A stretch of 64,000 bases of DNA from Paenibacillus aceti (GCF_003614185.1 NZ_KZ987724.1:1482633-1546632); one strand, 5' to 3'. Positions 1 to 9,068 are shown, counted from the stretch's first letter. The notes: generated by a model from the sequence alone, not told the origin. Made by a program: numbers and translations.

Positions 1-1114
1 TTTTTGGATTGAGTTCCCCGATCAAGTCATTTATTTTCTTGTGGAGTAGATGTCGTGAGCCCGTTATCTCTTTCACCGTCGCTCGCATTTTCTTCATCGC
101 CTTCTTGGATGGAAAGCTTCTCAAAATATGAGCTTCCTTTCCCCCTTTGCGAGCCACTTTTAATCTCCGAAAGTGATGTCCCAAGAAATCAAAACCCACA
201 TCATCGTCCCATATGTTCACCAGCTTACTCTTCTCTAGGTTCATTTCCAGTTCCAAGCGGGTGAACACCGTTCTTAAGATGCGAATCGCCTCCATCGCTT
301 CCGTTTTTCGGTAGCATAAAACGACTAAATCGTCAGCATACCGGACCAGCGTACCGATATGGGAGAATTGTTGCTCCCATATCGTATCCAGATAGTTGAG
401 GTAGATATTGGCCAGTAATGGAGATATCACGCCGCCCTGCGGACTTCCCAGCTCTGATTCATAAAACTGATCATCTTTTATGATTCCTGCCTTTAACCAT
501 CCGCGGATTAGTTTCAATACTCTACGATCGTTTACTCGCCTCTCTACCAGCATCATCAGTTTCTCATGCGATATATGATCGAAGTATCCTTTGATATCCA
601 CATCGACGACCCAGTATATTTTCCCTTCATTGACCGTCGTCATGATTTTCTGGATCGCATCGTGGGCACCTCGTTTCGGGCGGAATCCATAGGAGAAGTC
701 CTTGAAATCTGCCTCGAAGATCCCTTCTAGCACGATTTTTGTGGCCATCTGTACCAGTCGATCTCGCAGGGTTGGAATCCCCAAGGGTCTTGTTCGACCA
801 TCCCCTTTAGGGATTTCGACTCTCCGAACGGGAGAGGGGCGGTACGTTCCATTTCTGAGTTGACCACAGGTTTCCTGGATAAAGCGTTTCTCTCCATATT
901 CTTCGGTAATCTGCTGGATCGTTACTCGATCTATCCCCGCGCTACCTTTGTTTGCTTTGATCTGTTTCCACGCGTAGGTCATGATATCTTCCCGGTAGAT
1001 CTTGTCATAGAGGGCATGAAATCGACGTGTCGGTTTTTCCTTAGCCGCAAGGTATAGAGTTCTTTGTAGTTGTCGAGCTTTTTCTTTGGCGTAGTTAGCC
1101 TTTCGGGCATTCAC
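1..1114 (-). CDS. ltrA: Group II intron reverse transcriptase/maturase (partial, C-terminus off window)
   Basis: About 371 codons are visible. The protein reverse-transcribes and helps splice its own intron. Reverse transcriptase landmarks read in order: KGSAGIDRVT near residue 60, RPLGIPTLRDR, SYGFRPKRGAHDA, a DVDIKGYFDHI block, SPQGGVISPLLANIYL, and the catalytic YADD in LVRYADDLVV. The start is a GTG at 1114, preceded by GAGGAGGT at a suitable distance; no ATG fits better. The maturase X domain and any endonuclease domain lie outside the window. The frame is open and undamaged in the part seen. Confidence 0.95.
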   Translation of the reverse strand, partial: MNARKANYAKEKARQLQRTLYLAAKEKPTRRFHALYDKIYREDIMTYAWKQIKANKGSAGIDRVTIQQITEEYGEKRFIQETCGQLRNGTYRPSPVRRVEIPKGDGRTRPLGIPTLRDRLVQMATKIVLEGIFEADFKDFSYGFRPKRGAHDAIQKIMTTVNEGKIYWVVDVDIKGYFDHISHEKLMMLVERRVNDRRVLKLIRGWLKAGIIKDDQFYESELGSPQGGVISPLLANIYLNYLDTIWEQQFSHIGTLVRYADDLVVLCYRKTEAMEAIRILRTVFTRLELEMNLEKSKLVNIWDDDVGFDFLGHHFRRLKVARKGGKEAHILRSFPSKKAMKKMRATVKEITGSRHLLHKKINDLIGELNPK

Positions 1115-1652
1115 TCGCTCTTACCTCCTCAGTTCCCATGAATGAAGTGGGGTATTGTCTTTTGACGCCCTTCCCTCCGCAAGGTTATGTTGTCCTTTGC
1201 CTCATCAGTACTATGGCCCCCTCCGACTCCCTTCCCACGGATTCCCATTTCACCTATTTAGGCTTATAGGTTCACCATTTACGTATTTTTTTCGTGTGGG
1301 TGAGGGTCTCCCTAGTTCCAGACATAACTTTCTCCACATGCCGACCCCTATACACCGGAGAGTTCTTCCGCACTGCGATCCAAGTTCTTCATGCGTTCCA
1401 TGGCCTTCACCCTTTCGCTCGGGGCTCGGCACTCTCTTTTCCTCCCTTTGAGGTAGGTTAACCTTGACGATGCGGTAGGGTTCATTTTCATTACGGCCTG
1501 TGGATTTGCTTCACATGTTTTTTTTTACATGCTTTTTACAGGGCTTCAGTCCACGAATTTCGTCGTAGACTGCCTGCTAGCTACGGGGCAGCTTGGTCTT
1601 TACCCCGACTGAACTTTCATCAGTTAGTTATGCCTAGCTTGGCTAGGCGCGC
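1..1652 (-). mobile_element. Group II intron, 5' part (3' end beyond window)
   Basis: The minus strand holds the catalytic RNA 5' region (about 1115-1652) followed by the intron-encoded protein. The RNA part has no coding gene, contains many short inverted repeats and leads into the maturase ORF, as expected for domains I to III before the domain IV ORF. The 5' boundary is inferred at about 1652, where the sequence changes from a repeat unit ending TTTCGTT (minus strand) to GCGCGCC. This resembles the usual GUGYG intron start with one mismatch. Domains V and VI and the 3' exon are outside the window, so activity cannot be judged. Confidence 0.85.
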
Positions 1653-1834
1653 AACGAAACAGGGTATCGCTATTTGCGCCAAAAAGGGCTTCGAGAGATT
1701 GTAACGAAACAGGGGAACGCTATTCGCACAAATTGGGGGTCCGGGGCTTGTTTTCCTGTGAATAACGATATGATGTATCGTTAAAATTTTTTTGCCGATG
1801 TTTTTGTGGAAATAACGATCAGGAGTTTCGTTAG
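1651..1834. repeat. Four-unit intergenic element A1 (complete)
   Basis: Two forward units start at 1651 and 1701 and two inverted units at 1761 and 1811. The unit is CTAACGAAAC, four variable bases, then TATCGCTATT. Spacings are 50, 60 and 50 bp. The element ends 31 bp past the stop of the thioredoxin-like gene. The first two bases of unit 1 are replaced by the group II intron boundary, so the intron abuts the element. Function is unknown; five more loci are in this window. Confidence 0.85.
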
Positions 1835-1865
1835 AGCAATCCCAAGTAGAGCCATCAAAACGAGC

Positions 1866-2858
1866 TCAATCGGTCAACTTCGCCGTCTTCTTGATGCCCT
1901 CGTAGCTGATCGCGCCCAGGTATCTCTCCCGGATCATGCCGGAGGAATCGATAATATAGGTGGTCGGATAAGCGGTCACACTATACTCTTTGAGCACCTC
2001 TCCACTCTTGTCCAGCACGATAGGGAAGGTTAGCCCTTCTTTATCCGCATACTCCCCCACGAGATTCGCATTTCTCTCCTGCCTCGTCGCGTTGACCGAG
2101 AGAATAGTGACATCCTCCCCTCCTTGTTCGCGGTAAAACTTCTCCATATGCGGCATCTCAGCTTGGCAGACACGGCACCAGGTGGCCCAAAAATTCAGCA
2201 CTACAGTTGAACCACGATAGTTGGATAAGCGCACAGCATTTCCATCTAAGTCAGTTAGCTCAAAATCGGGAGCAGCTTGATCAAGCTGGACATTTTTGCC
2301 GCTCGATGAGTAATTAAGTATGGTAAACCCGATCATTCCGATGATCAGTGCAGTCGCAAGGGAGCGGACTGCCGCTTTGAGCGAGGGGCTCAGCATGAAC
2401 GCCAGCAATGTAACGGCCACGGACAATCCTGCGTAATCAGCAATTCCCGCCGCGTCATCCAGCAGGAGGAAGAGAAGAAATGCGGCCGCCGCCATTCCAG
2501 CTCCCCAGGTCACTGCGTTCATCATCGCCTCTCTGCTTCCAGCACGGCGAACCTCCCGCAGAAACAAATAAGCTAACACTACAATGGATGCAAGCCATAC
2601 TCCTCTAATTCCACCGCTGAAGAAAAGCAGGGATTGCGGGTGCCGGATGACCCCCTGGAAATCGAAAAGGATCAAGCTTGCTTTCCAGACAATGATCCAT
2701 ATAAAGACCGCATTCCAAGCCCCTGACATGCGCCGTTCCCTCTCCAGTCGGCCCCGTTCCCGGTAACGAACCGACAGAACGCCGACGATGCCCGCGATCA
2801 AATAAATCAACAGCTCCATATTCAACACGAATGTACCTATCTGCAAATTCGGCAGCAC
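1866..2858 (-). CDS. Membrane-anchored TlpA/ResA-like thiol-disulfide oxidoreductase
   Basis: A 330-residue protein. The N-terminal 190 residues are strongly hydrophobic, with about five to six membrane spans. The C-terminal 130 residues are a thioredoxin fold of the AhpC/TSA-Redoxin type, with the redox motif WCRVC near residue 228 and the cis-proline region AYPTTY near 300. Such proteins reduce disulfides outside the membrane, for example in cytochrome c maturation. The large membrane part is unusual beside ResA, which has one anchor, and is closer to CcdA/DsbD-like or uncharacterised fusions. The ATG at 2873 has an AGGAGG within its next codons, so the GTG at 2858 is the likelier start. 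Confidence 0.8.
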   Translation of the reverse strand: MLPNLQIGTFVLNMELLIYLIAGIVGVLSVRYRERGRLERERRMSGAWNAVFIWIIVWKASLILFDFQGVIRHPQSLLFFSGGIRGVWLASIVVLAYLFLREVRRAGSREAMMNAVTWGAGMAAAAFLLFLLLDDAAGIADYAGLSVAVTLLAFMLSPSLKAAVRSLATALIIGMIGFTILNYSSSGKNVQLDQAAPDFELTDLDGNAVRLSNYRGSTVVLNFWATWCRVCQAEMPHMEKFYREQGGEDVTILSVNATRQERNANLVGEYADKEGLTFPIVLDKSGEVLKEYSVTAYPTTYIIDSSGMIRERYLGAISYEGIKKTAKLTD

Positions 2859-2996
2859 CATCGCCTCCTTCATATTGAATACGAATTATAGCACAAAAAA
2901 CAACCTCATAGGCTGATGGGAAGATCAGGATCGAGTGTTTACAGACCGACGGCCTCGCACAGCTTGTCTATGAGTTGGGTATAATGAGGCTCATTT

Positions 2997-3072
2997 TGCA
3001 CATTTGCAGGCTTTTCCTAGAAACAAGCGCTTTCGGGCGATAATCCCTGCAGATTTGCGGGGATTTCCTGGC
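2997..3072. repeat. Two-unit repeat with TGCA core, 51-bp phase (family C)
   Basis: Two similar units begin with TGCA at 2997 (TGCACATTTGCAGGCTTTTC) and 3048 (TGCAGATTTGCGGGGATTTC), 51 bp apart, just downstream of the TPP-enzyme stop. A related pair lies at 44931-44996 with 50-bp spacing. The phase matches the four-unit elements. No function is assigned. Confidence 0.4.
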
Positions 3073-3078
3073 AGCCCA

Positions 3079-4707
3079 TTAATCCAGCTTCATCTCCCGC
3101 GCTAAGGAGGAAGGAATCTCTTCTTTATCGACAATCACATCGATGACATAAGGCTTGTTCAAACTTAGCGCCTGCTTGAGCACCTCCGTAAATTCGCCGA
3201 GAGTTGAACATCTGGCGCTATCCGCCCCCATCGAAGCTGCATATGCCGCAACATCAAGCGGCTGCTTGAATATGGTGCCGTCCGTCCGTCCGGTAAATTG
3301 CCGCATCCCCTTCAAAGCCATATCCAATTGCCCATTATTGATTACGATGAATATGACAGGCAGTTGCTCCGCGACACAGGTCGATATCTCGGAGCCCAGC
3401 ATGAACAGGCAGCCATCCCCGGTCAGACAGATGACATTGCGTGATCGGTCCGCGAATTTAGCGCCAATCGCCATCCCGATCGCATTCGCCATCGAAGCGA
3501 AATACGAATCGAAGAAGAACCTCACGCCAGGCTTGAGATCGAGCCAGCGAACCGCATGGTAACCATGGGCGCCATCATCAGCGAATATCGAGGTATTTTC
3601 AGGAATAAGTCCACTCACTGCCTGACAAACCTCAGCAACAGACAGAGATTCTAGCACAGGCAACGGATCATGATAAGGCTTGGCTATATGTAAATCGGCA
3701 GTCTCATCTGGGTATAAACGCAAGATTTCCTCCAGATTTGTCCGCAAATCTCCGAGAACAGGTAAATAATCTGTCTGAATAATTCCGCCCATGAATTCGG
3801 GTGAAATATCAAACTGAACAATGGACTGAGGATAATGAGCACGGTCCAGGCCACATAAGGCAGTATCACTCAACCGCGAACCCATCACCCATATCAAGTC
3901 CACCCCGGATTCCAGCAAATCCTTGGCCCTTTGATGCCCACCGAGACCAAAAGGCCCGTAATAAAGTGGATGGGAGGAATGGATGCTCCCCTTGCCTCCA
4001 GGAGTTGTTACGACAGGTACATTAAACTTCTCAGCGAACTTGTCCAACGCCTCCTGTGCGCCCGATAATACGACTCCCTTACCTGCCAGAATGACAGGGT
4101 TGCGAGCACTTTGCAGTTGCTTGACCGCATCCGCTAAATTCGTTGCTATGTAATTGATATTTCCAGACGGTAAATAGATTGTTGGATCAGCTACAGGCGA
4201 GATCATCACATCAAAGGGGATGCACAGATGCACAGGCCCTTTCCTCCCCGTCATCGCTTGACGCAGCGCGTATGTAAAGATAGCCGGGAAGTTATCGGCA
4301 CGAGTCACCATCGTACTGAACAAAGTAACCGGCTTCATAATCTCCGCCAAATCAATCCCAAATTGCGAAGAATCCTGGCATTGCGGAATTCCCATTTCAG
4401 CGACCGACTGATGTCCGGTAATGAAGAGCACCGGCAGACAATTCATCTTGGCATGGGCTGCCGCGGTGACAAGATTAGTTCCCCCCGGCCCTGAGGTAGC
4501 TACAACTACCCCCAATCTATGATTGGTAAATGCATAGCCTCCAGCGGCGAAGCCCGATCCGCTCTCATGCCTGCCTAGAATAAATTCAATGTTCTGGTCG
4601 CCAAATTCTAATATGATCGGAGCCACCGATTTTCCCGGAATTCCAAAGACATGTTCAACACCAAGCTTAGCAAGAGTTTCAACCAAGAGCTGTACAACAT
4701 TCTTCAC
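3079..4707 (-). CDS. Thiamine pyrophosphate-dependent acetolactate synthase-like enzyme
   Basis: A 542-residue protein with the three-domain acetohydroxyacid synthase/pyruvate oxidase fold. The N-terminal PYR domain carries the catalytic glutamate in LGRHESGSGFAAGGYA and the VVATSGPGGTNL block. The central domain follows (residues about 190-320). The C-terminal PP domain has the cofactor motif GDG followed about 25 residues later by NNG. It probably acts on a 2-keto acid such as pyruvate; substrate cannot be read. GTG at 4707 is chosen: AAGGAG lies 8 bp upstream and it overlaps the kinase stop as GTGA, implying translational coupling. No small regulatory subunit or other branched-chain gene is next to it. 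Confidence 0.85.
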   Translation of the reverse strand: MKNVVQLLVETLAKLGVEHVFGIPGKSVAPIILEFGDQNIEFILGRHESGSGFAAGGYAFTNHRLGVVVATSGPGGTNLVTAAAHAKMNCLPVLFITGHQSVAEMGIPQCQDSSQFGIDLAEIMKPVTLFSTMVTRADNFPAIFTYALRQAMTGRKGPVHLCIPFDVMISPVADPTIYLPSGNINYIATNLADAVKQLQSARNPVILAGKGVVLSGAQEALDKFAEKFNVPVVTTPGGKGSIHSSHPLYYGPFGLGGHQRAKDLLESGVDLIWVMGSRLSDTALCGLDRAHYPQSIVQFDISPEFMGGIIQTDYLPVLGDLRTNLEEILRLYPDETADLHIAKPYHDPLPVLESLSVAEVCQAVSGLIPENTSIFADDGAHGYHAVRWLDLKPGVRFFFDSYFASMANAIGMAIGAKFADRSRNVICLTGDGCLFMLGSEISTCVAEQLPVIFIVINNGQLDMALKGMRQFTGRTDGTIFKQPLDVAAYAASMGADSARCSTLGEFTEVLKQALSLNKPYVIDVIVDKEEIPSSLAREMKLD

Positions 4708-6095
4708 ATAGAACACTCCTTATAATTGCTTGTTAGAGGCAACTGAATATTAAAATCTGTACCTTCGCCCCATCTGGAATCGATAGTGATCTCTCCGTTG
4801 TGATTATTAATAATGCGGTAAGAAACCGACAGCCCGAGCCCTGTACCGTTCTCCTTGGTCGTAAAGAAGGGGTTCTGAACTTTGGTCAGATTCTCAGGAC
4901 AAATCCCGCTGCCCTGGTCAGAGATCGTAATGAGTAGATTATCGCCCAATTTCTGTGTTCTCAAGGTAACAATTTGATGGGGTTCAGAGGCTTCGACAGC
5001 ATTTTGTAAAATATTGAACAAGACCTGCTTGATCTGCGCAGCATCAGCAAATAAAATCTCCTCCTCGGCAGTATGGTAATCCCGTACGAACCGAATATCA
5101 TGCAGAGCAGCTTGTCCTTCCATAAAACTAAGTACACTATCCAGAAAAGCATTGATCGCAATCGGCTTGACAATAGGAACGGAAGGCTTGGACATCGTCA
5201 CAAAATCGGATACAAGGTTTTTGACCCTTTCCAATTCCTCTTGCACATACCCCATATACCGCTTCGTTACAGGATCAAGCAGGCGGGAATGGGTAATTTG
5301 CACGAAGCCCATGATGGTAGTAAGTGGGTTGCGTATCTCATGGGCGAGACCGGCTGCCAGTTTACCAATCGCTGACAGCTTCTCACTGACTATGATTTGC
5401 TGCTCTAGTAAATAGCGCTCGGTAATGTCGCGAACTTGGGCGTATACGCCTTGAATGACTCCACTCTCGAAGATCGGGATCATATCCATCAGGCAAACCG
5501 TATGCACTCCGTCCACATTATAATGAACCTCAATATCCCGCTGCCGCCGCCCCTTCGTAATCGCTTCCGAAATATAAGGCCCCAGCTCAGCAATTTGAAG
5601 CGCGGATTGCCCCACCTCAATACGATCCGGAATAATGCTTAGTGCCACCTTGTTAAAATCAACGATTACACCTGCTTGGTCAGCCAGGAGAATGCCTGTA
5701 TCCAAGTTATTGACCATAAGATGATGTAGATTCAACTGACGCTGGTTCGTCCTCCTTAAGATCAGTTCCCTCGCCATCGACTCTACCATATTAACCAGCA
5801 TCGCTAGCTGATAATTGCTAAACTCAACGATGCTTGTCATCAGTGAAATCGTGCCTTCCAATACTCCTTGCCCGCCATGGGGCTCAGGGAAAGAGAAAGG
5901 AACACTATGACAGGCAGAATCATGCAAAGCCAAATGGAAATGATCCGTTCCCACCGTCTGAAAAGGGATCTTCTTCTCCAGTGCAATCAAGGTCGCACAA
6001 ATCCCGACTTCTCGTTCAAGCAACATCCTCCCTTCTTTAATGTTCAATTGCGATAAGTTTTCTTTCAAGATCCGGTTGCCAAAAGAGTCAATAAC
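4704..6095 (-). pseudogene. Sensor histidine kinase, 3' part separated by IS insertion
   Basis: This part encodes the end of a GAF-like sensor region, a PAS domain (from the NLDTGILLADQAG block), a HisKA H-box (GLAHEIRNPLTTIMGF) and a HATPase domain with DQGSGI, FFTTKENGTGLGLS. It is the missing part of the gene that starts at 7845. Deleting the IS and one copy of the 9-bp duplication joins the two parts in frame (VTDDKGLVID then SFGNRILKEN), giving a 538-residue kinase. An internal TTG at 6068 could still yield a 454-residue kinase lacking the N-terminus. It is translationally coupled to the TPP enzyme. No response regulator is adjacent. Confidence 0.85.
6087..6095. repeat. Target-site duplication, left copy (GTCAATAAC)
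   Basis: The nine bases GTCAATAAC immediately precede the left terminal repeat of the IS4-type element and are repeated exactly at 7612-7620 after its right end. Nine bp fits the IS4-family subgroup this transposase resembles. Confidence 0.93.
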
Positions 6096-7454
6096 TCAAC
6101 TTTCGCAGCTTAATTTCGGCAGGTAGGCCTTGATGTAATTAGGCAAACCAGCGATCCATTGCTGGAGTTGTGTCTGGATGAGTATTGTGATCTTCTTACT
6201 GGCCTTCTTGGCGATATCCTCAAGCAATTCAATAAGTTGTGTTAAGGCGACTGCCCAATCTAGTTGACTTACTTCGTCGCACAGCAAATGAAATAAGCCG
6301 CCCAGCGTGCGGTTGTCAGTGCTTTGTCGGTGTTGCCATGCCAGCAAAATGTAACGTGAAAAGACAATCGTCGTATGACTAATCAGCAGGTCATAAGAAC
6401 GGCCCTGAAACTCCTTTTGTAGACGCAGCAAGGATTTGGCGCACTTGAAAAACACTTCAATATCCCAACGAATTCCGTAAATCCGGATAATTTCTTCTTC
6501 GGGGATCGAGAGATCGGTGCATAGAATCGCAAGCCATTCCTTCTTCTTCGAGCGGTGGCGGACAAATACCATCATAACCGGAATCCCTGGGGATAACTCG
6601 GTACGGATGGAACGTAAGATTCCCTTGTTTTTTCCTTGGACAGGGGTTGCTCTAAAGTAAAGCTCTTGCAAAGTTAATCGGCTTCCGCCAACAAGATAAC
6701 GCTTCTTGTCATCTTTAACCATGCCGATCACATCCAGACCGCGATCAAGTATCGATTGGATCAATGGGGCATGAGTGAACCAACTATCCATGAGGACGTA
6801 TGAAGCCTGCACACCCGCTGAAAGCGCCCGATCAATCATCGCCGGAATGACTTCAGGAGCAGGAAGCAAAGCTTCAACTCGCCGCTTGTAGCCGGACGTA
6901 CGCTTATCAATCTCTTGCATGATGCCGTTCACTTGAGACTTCATCGAAGCAAGCAAGGAGAAGTCCACCGGAATGAACGTATGGCCATCTGACCAACCTA
7001 GAGTAAGCATACGAAATCCCTTATAGTAGCACCCCGTTGCATGGTCTTTAAATCGGGAAAGCAGTTCAACCGCTTTGCTGCGATTGCGCTCGAACATGGA
7101 GTCGTCAACTACAAATACGGATACGCGATCTTCTCCCGTTAGCGGTTGAATTTTCTCAATTGTAGAGGAACTGAGCAACGACAGAAACCGCCGCCATGCA
7201 TAGCCGCTGTGATTCAGGAAGCGATAGACCGCATCTTTGCCAGGAAAGGATGCACCTTTCTCGCTTTCCAGTAGACGAAACCAGTTCTTGTGGTGGAACA
7301 AAAGGACAAAGACAAGCTGGAATAAAAACGAACAGGTATAACCGAATTTCTTTTTAAAGCCCGCTGTTCTTAGGTGTTGCAGTACTTTTAGTTCTTTAAA
7401 GGCTGGTTTAATTTCATTTGGAAGTTGATTCTGCTGTACGTTTTGTTCTATCAT
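6096..7454 (-). CDS. IS4-family transposase
   Basis: A 452-residue DDE transposase. The first catalytic Asp is in VVDDSMFERN, the second in VLMDSWFTH, and the Glu in RWDIEVFFK, which belongs to the Y-(2)-R-(3)-E-(6)-K signature (YGIRWDIEVFFKCAK) typical of IS4. The gene looks intact, and its length matches the IS4Bsu1/IS5377-like group. A poor A-rich region and AGGTGTCC precede the ATG. The last codons and stop are within the terminal inverted repeat. Confidence 0.95.
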   Translation of the reverse strand: MIEQNVQQNQLPNEIKPAFKELKVLQHLRTAGFKKKFGYTCSFLFQLVFVLLFHHKNWFRLLESEKGASFPGKDAVYRFLNHSGYAWRRFLSLLSSSTIEKIQPLTGEDRVSVFVVDDSMFERNRSKAVELLSRFKDHATGCYYKGFRMLTLGWSDGHTFIPVDFSLLASMKSQVNGIMQEIDKRTSGYKRRVEALLPAPEVIPAMIDRALSAGVQASYVLMDSWFTHAPLIQSILDRGLDVIGMVKDDKKRYLVGGSRLTLQELYFRATPVQGKNKGILRSIRTELSPGIPVMMVFVRHRSKKKEWLAILCTDLSIPEEEIIRIYGIRWDIEVFFKCAKSLLRLQKEFQGRSYDLLISHTTIVFSRYILLAWQHRQSTDNRTLGGLFHLLCDEVSQLDWAVALTQLIELLEDIAKKASKKITILIQTQLQQWIAGLPNYIKAYLPKLSCES

Positions 7455-7611
7455 GTAGAGGACACCTCTTCTGCGTGGTAGTGATTGCTTAGGACACTCT
7501 CACTTTACCAAACGAAGCGGTGTTTTTCTATTTTTACAACTTCCATATTGAATCGACATTCTACCCAGTAACACCATGTAATAAGGCTAGTTTTCGCTCT
7601 GCGAAAGTTGA
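6096..7611 (-). mobile_element. IS4-family insertion sequence, complete, 1516 bp
   Basis: The ends are perfect 13-bp inverted repeats: TCAACTTTCGCAG at 6096-6108 and CTGCGAAAGTTGA at 7599-7611. They are flanked by the direct duplication GTCAATAAC. The single transposase gene fills the element, and its stop codon lies in the left terminal repeat. Perfect duplications and an intact transposase suggest a fairly recent insertion. It interrupts a sensor kinase gene in the GAF-like domain. Confidence 0.95.
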
Positions 7612-7620
7612 GTCAATAAC
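7612..7620. repeat. Target-site duplication, right copy (GTCAATAAC)
   Basis: Exact second copy of the 9-bp target duplication of the IS4-type element. On the minus strand it encodes the last codons (V-I-D) of the intact 5' kinase fragment. Confidence 0.93.
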
Positions 7621-7845
7621 CAGACCTTTGTCATCAGTGACGAGAAATAGCACCATCTGACCGTTAAGCAATTTGATTGTGTTTTCCCCAAAAATCTCCG
7701 TAACCTCAAGAATGTCGGCATAGAGCCGCTTTTGCGTCTGTAAATGTTCTTCAGTCACCTTTGTTAAGGGAGAAGGGACATCAGTCGGCTGCATTCCATT
7801 CGCGATACAACGTCGGCGAATCTCAGCAAGGAGATTGTTTTCCAT
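7612..7845 (-). pseudogene. Sensor histidine kinase, 5' fragment (N-terminal 78 residues)
   Basis: The ATG at 7845 has GGGGGGA upstream. The 78 native codons contain a start like the GAF-type sensor domain of AcoR-family regulators (IKLLNGQMVLFLVTDDKG). The frame then runs into the IS and stops at 7561 after about 16 foreign codons. It joins in frame with the 4704-6095 part when the IS and one duplication are removed. As it stands it makes only a short truncated product. Confidence 0.85.
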
Positions 7846-7882
7846 GTGATCGTCCCCCCGGATTGCGGATTAGCAGATTAGC

Positions 7883-7911
7883 AGAAAATACTATTTTCTC
7901 TACTGATTATA
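7883..7911 (-). promoter_or_regulatory. Putative promoter -10 and 17-bp palindromic operator of the kinase gene
   Basis: AGAAAATA, one base, TATTTTCT is a perfect palindrome at 7883-7899, 38 bp upstream of the kinase start. A minus-strand TATAAT (7911-7906) lies just upstream of it, so a bound protein would cover the likely transcription start. No confident -35 is seen, and the regulator is unknown. Confidence 0.4.
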
Positions 7912-7969
7912 CTATAATATTCTATCCTACTTACTGTACATCCCCAAACAAAAGTGATGAAGTTTTTCA

Positions 7970-8914
7970 TTAGCCTTTTCTGTTCCTGAACCAGTCCAGC
8001 GTTTCGGCAATCGCCAGCTCATGCGGAGTCGTATCCAAACCGAATGTTTTCTCGTATTTAGTCGTATCGACAATGAAGGGCTTCTCAAAAAGATAGAGCA
8101 TTTCTTTGATCTCTCTCATGTCTGGGTTGAACAAGGCTAATAGAGAAACGAGGGGCTTAGGTGCAACGCGAAACTTAGGCTGTTTACCTGCCATGTCGTA
8201 GACCATATTAATTAGCTGTCTGGTCGTTAGTGTGGCTGCCCCAGGGATATGCCAGCTCTGACCTAATGCCTCTTCGCGCTCTCCTAATGTCACCAGGCCT
8301 TTGGCAAAATCACGGATAAAAAGATATGTATGCGGCATATCTATATTCCCCAACACCTCTGCGGGGCGGCCATCTAATGCAGCCTGGAAGACACGTTCAC
8401 CTAATGAGGATTCCATAACCCGTGGTCCATAAAAGTCGGCACCACGCCCTATGGTCGCCTGTACCTTCCCACTATGATGTGCAGTTAGCAACTGCTGAGC
8501 CATTTGGGCGCGGGTTCTGCCCTTACGGCCGGTGGCACCATTCGGCAAATCCTCAGTAAGAACCTCATATTCACTGCCATACATATACAAATTGTCGCCA
8601 TAGACGATCTTGGCCTCTTCTTTTGCAGCGGCATGAATAATCCCGTTCATCATTGGCGGGAATTTCTCCGGCCACTCGGTATAAGGAGCTTTGGCGCAAT
8701 TATAAATAACCGAAGCCCCTTTACAAGCTTGACTGATACTTGCCTCGTCGCTGGCATCCCCTCTGATAACCTCTACATCTGAAGGCGCGTTTGCCTGGCC
8801 GCTACGATTCACCATCCGCACGCTTCTGCCTCTGTGCAACAGTTCCTCCATTACCGCCATACCCAGCGGCCCCGTCCCCACTACCACATGCAGTTCACCA
8901 GTTCTTGTAGTCAT
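7970..8914 (-). CDS. NAD-dependent epimerase/dehydratase family protein
   Basis: A 314-residue extended short-chain dehydrogenase-like protein. The N-terminal Rossmann fold shows VVVGTGPLGMAV (the glycine-rich loop) and an acidic/Asn region RGDASDEAS. The usual YxxxK active site is replaced by a NLYMYGSE region, so it may be an atypical reductase or an NmrA-like protein. The ATG at 8914 is preferred because GAAAGGGGAA precedes it; an upstream ATG at 8944 lacks a ribosome site. It stands alone between the kinase promoter and the TetR gene. Substrate is unknown. Confidence 0.8.
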   Translation of the reverse strand: MTTRTGELHVVVGTGPLGMAVMEELLHRGRSVRMVNRSGQANAPSDVEVIRGDASDEASISQACKGASVIYNCAKAPYTEWPEKFPPMMNGIIHAAAKEEAKIVYGDNLYMYGSEYEVLTEDLPNGATGRKGRTRAQMAQQLLTAHHSGKVQATIGRGADFYGPRVMESSLGERVFQAALDGRPAEVLGNIDMPHTYLFIRDFAKGLVTLGEREEALGQSWHIPGAATLTTRQLINMVYDMAGKQPKFRVAPKPLVSLLALFNPDMREIKEMLYLFEKPFIVDTTKYEKTFGLDTTPHELAIAETLDWFRNRKG

Positions 8915-9036
8915 ATGAATTCCCCTTTCCGAATCTTGATTCATGGATCATAATACTTACAATGCAAATTATATTTCAAAACTTTACTTGAGTAAATGTT
9001 TTTATTCAAGTTAACAATAATAGACGGCGTCACAGT

Positions 9037-9068
9037 AAAAAAAAGCCCACACCTAAATGGCATGGGCC
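9037..9068 (-). terminator. Rho-independent terminator after tetR
   Basis: On the minus strand a GCCCA/TGGGC stem with inner CC/GG pairs is followed by eight T residues, about 50 bp past the TetR stop codon. Confidence 0.8.

Noticed and set aside
1115-1650. Plus- and minus-strand frames of 60-98 codons in this stretch
   Set aside because: They lie in the structured RNA part of the group II intron and show no protein family features.
1651-1834. CRISPR-like look of the regularly spaced repeats
   Set aside because: Units are in both orientations, spacers are not unique foreign-like cargo, only four units per locus, and no cas genes are present.
3035-3078. Terminator after the TPP-enzyme gene
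   Set aside because: A weak stem around TGCA is present but there is no T-run; I treat it as part of the TGCA repeat.
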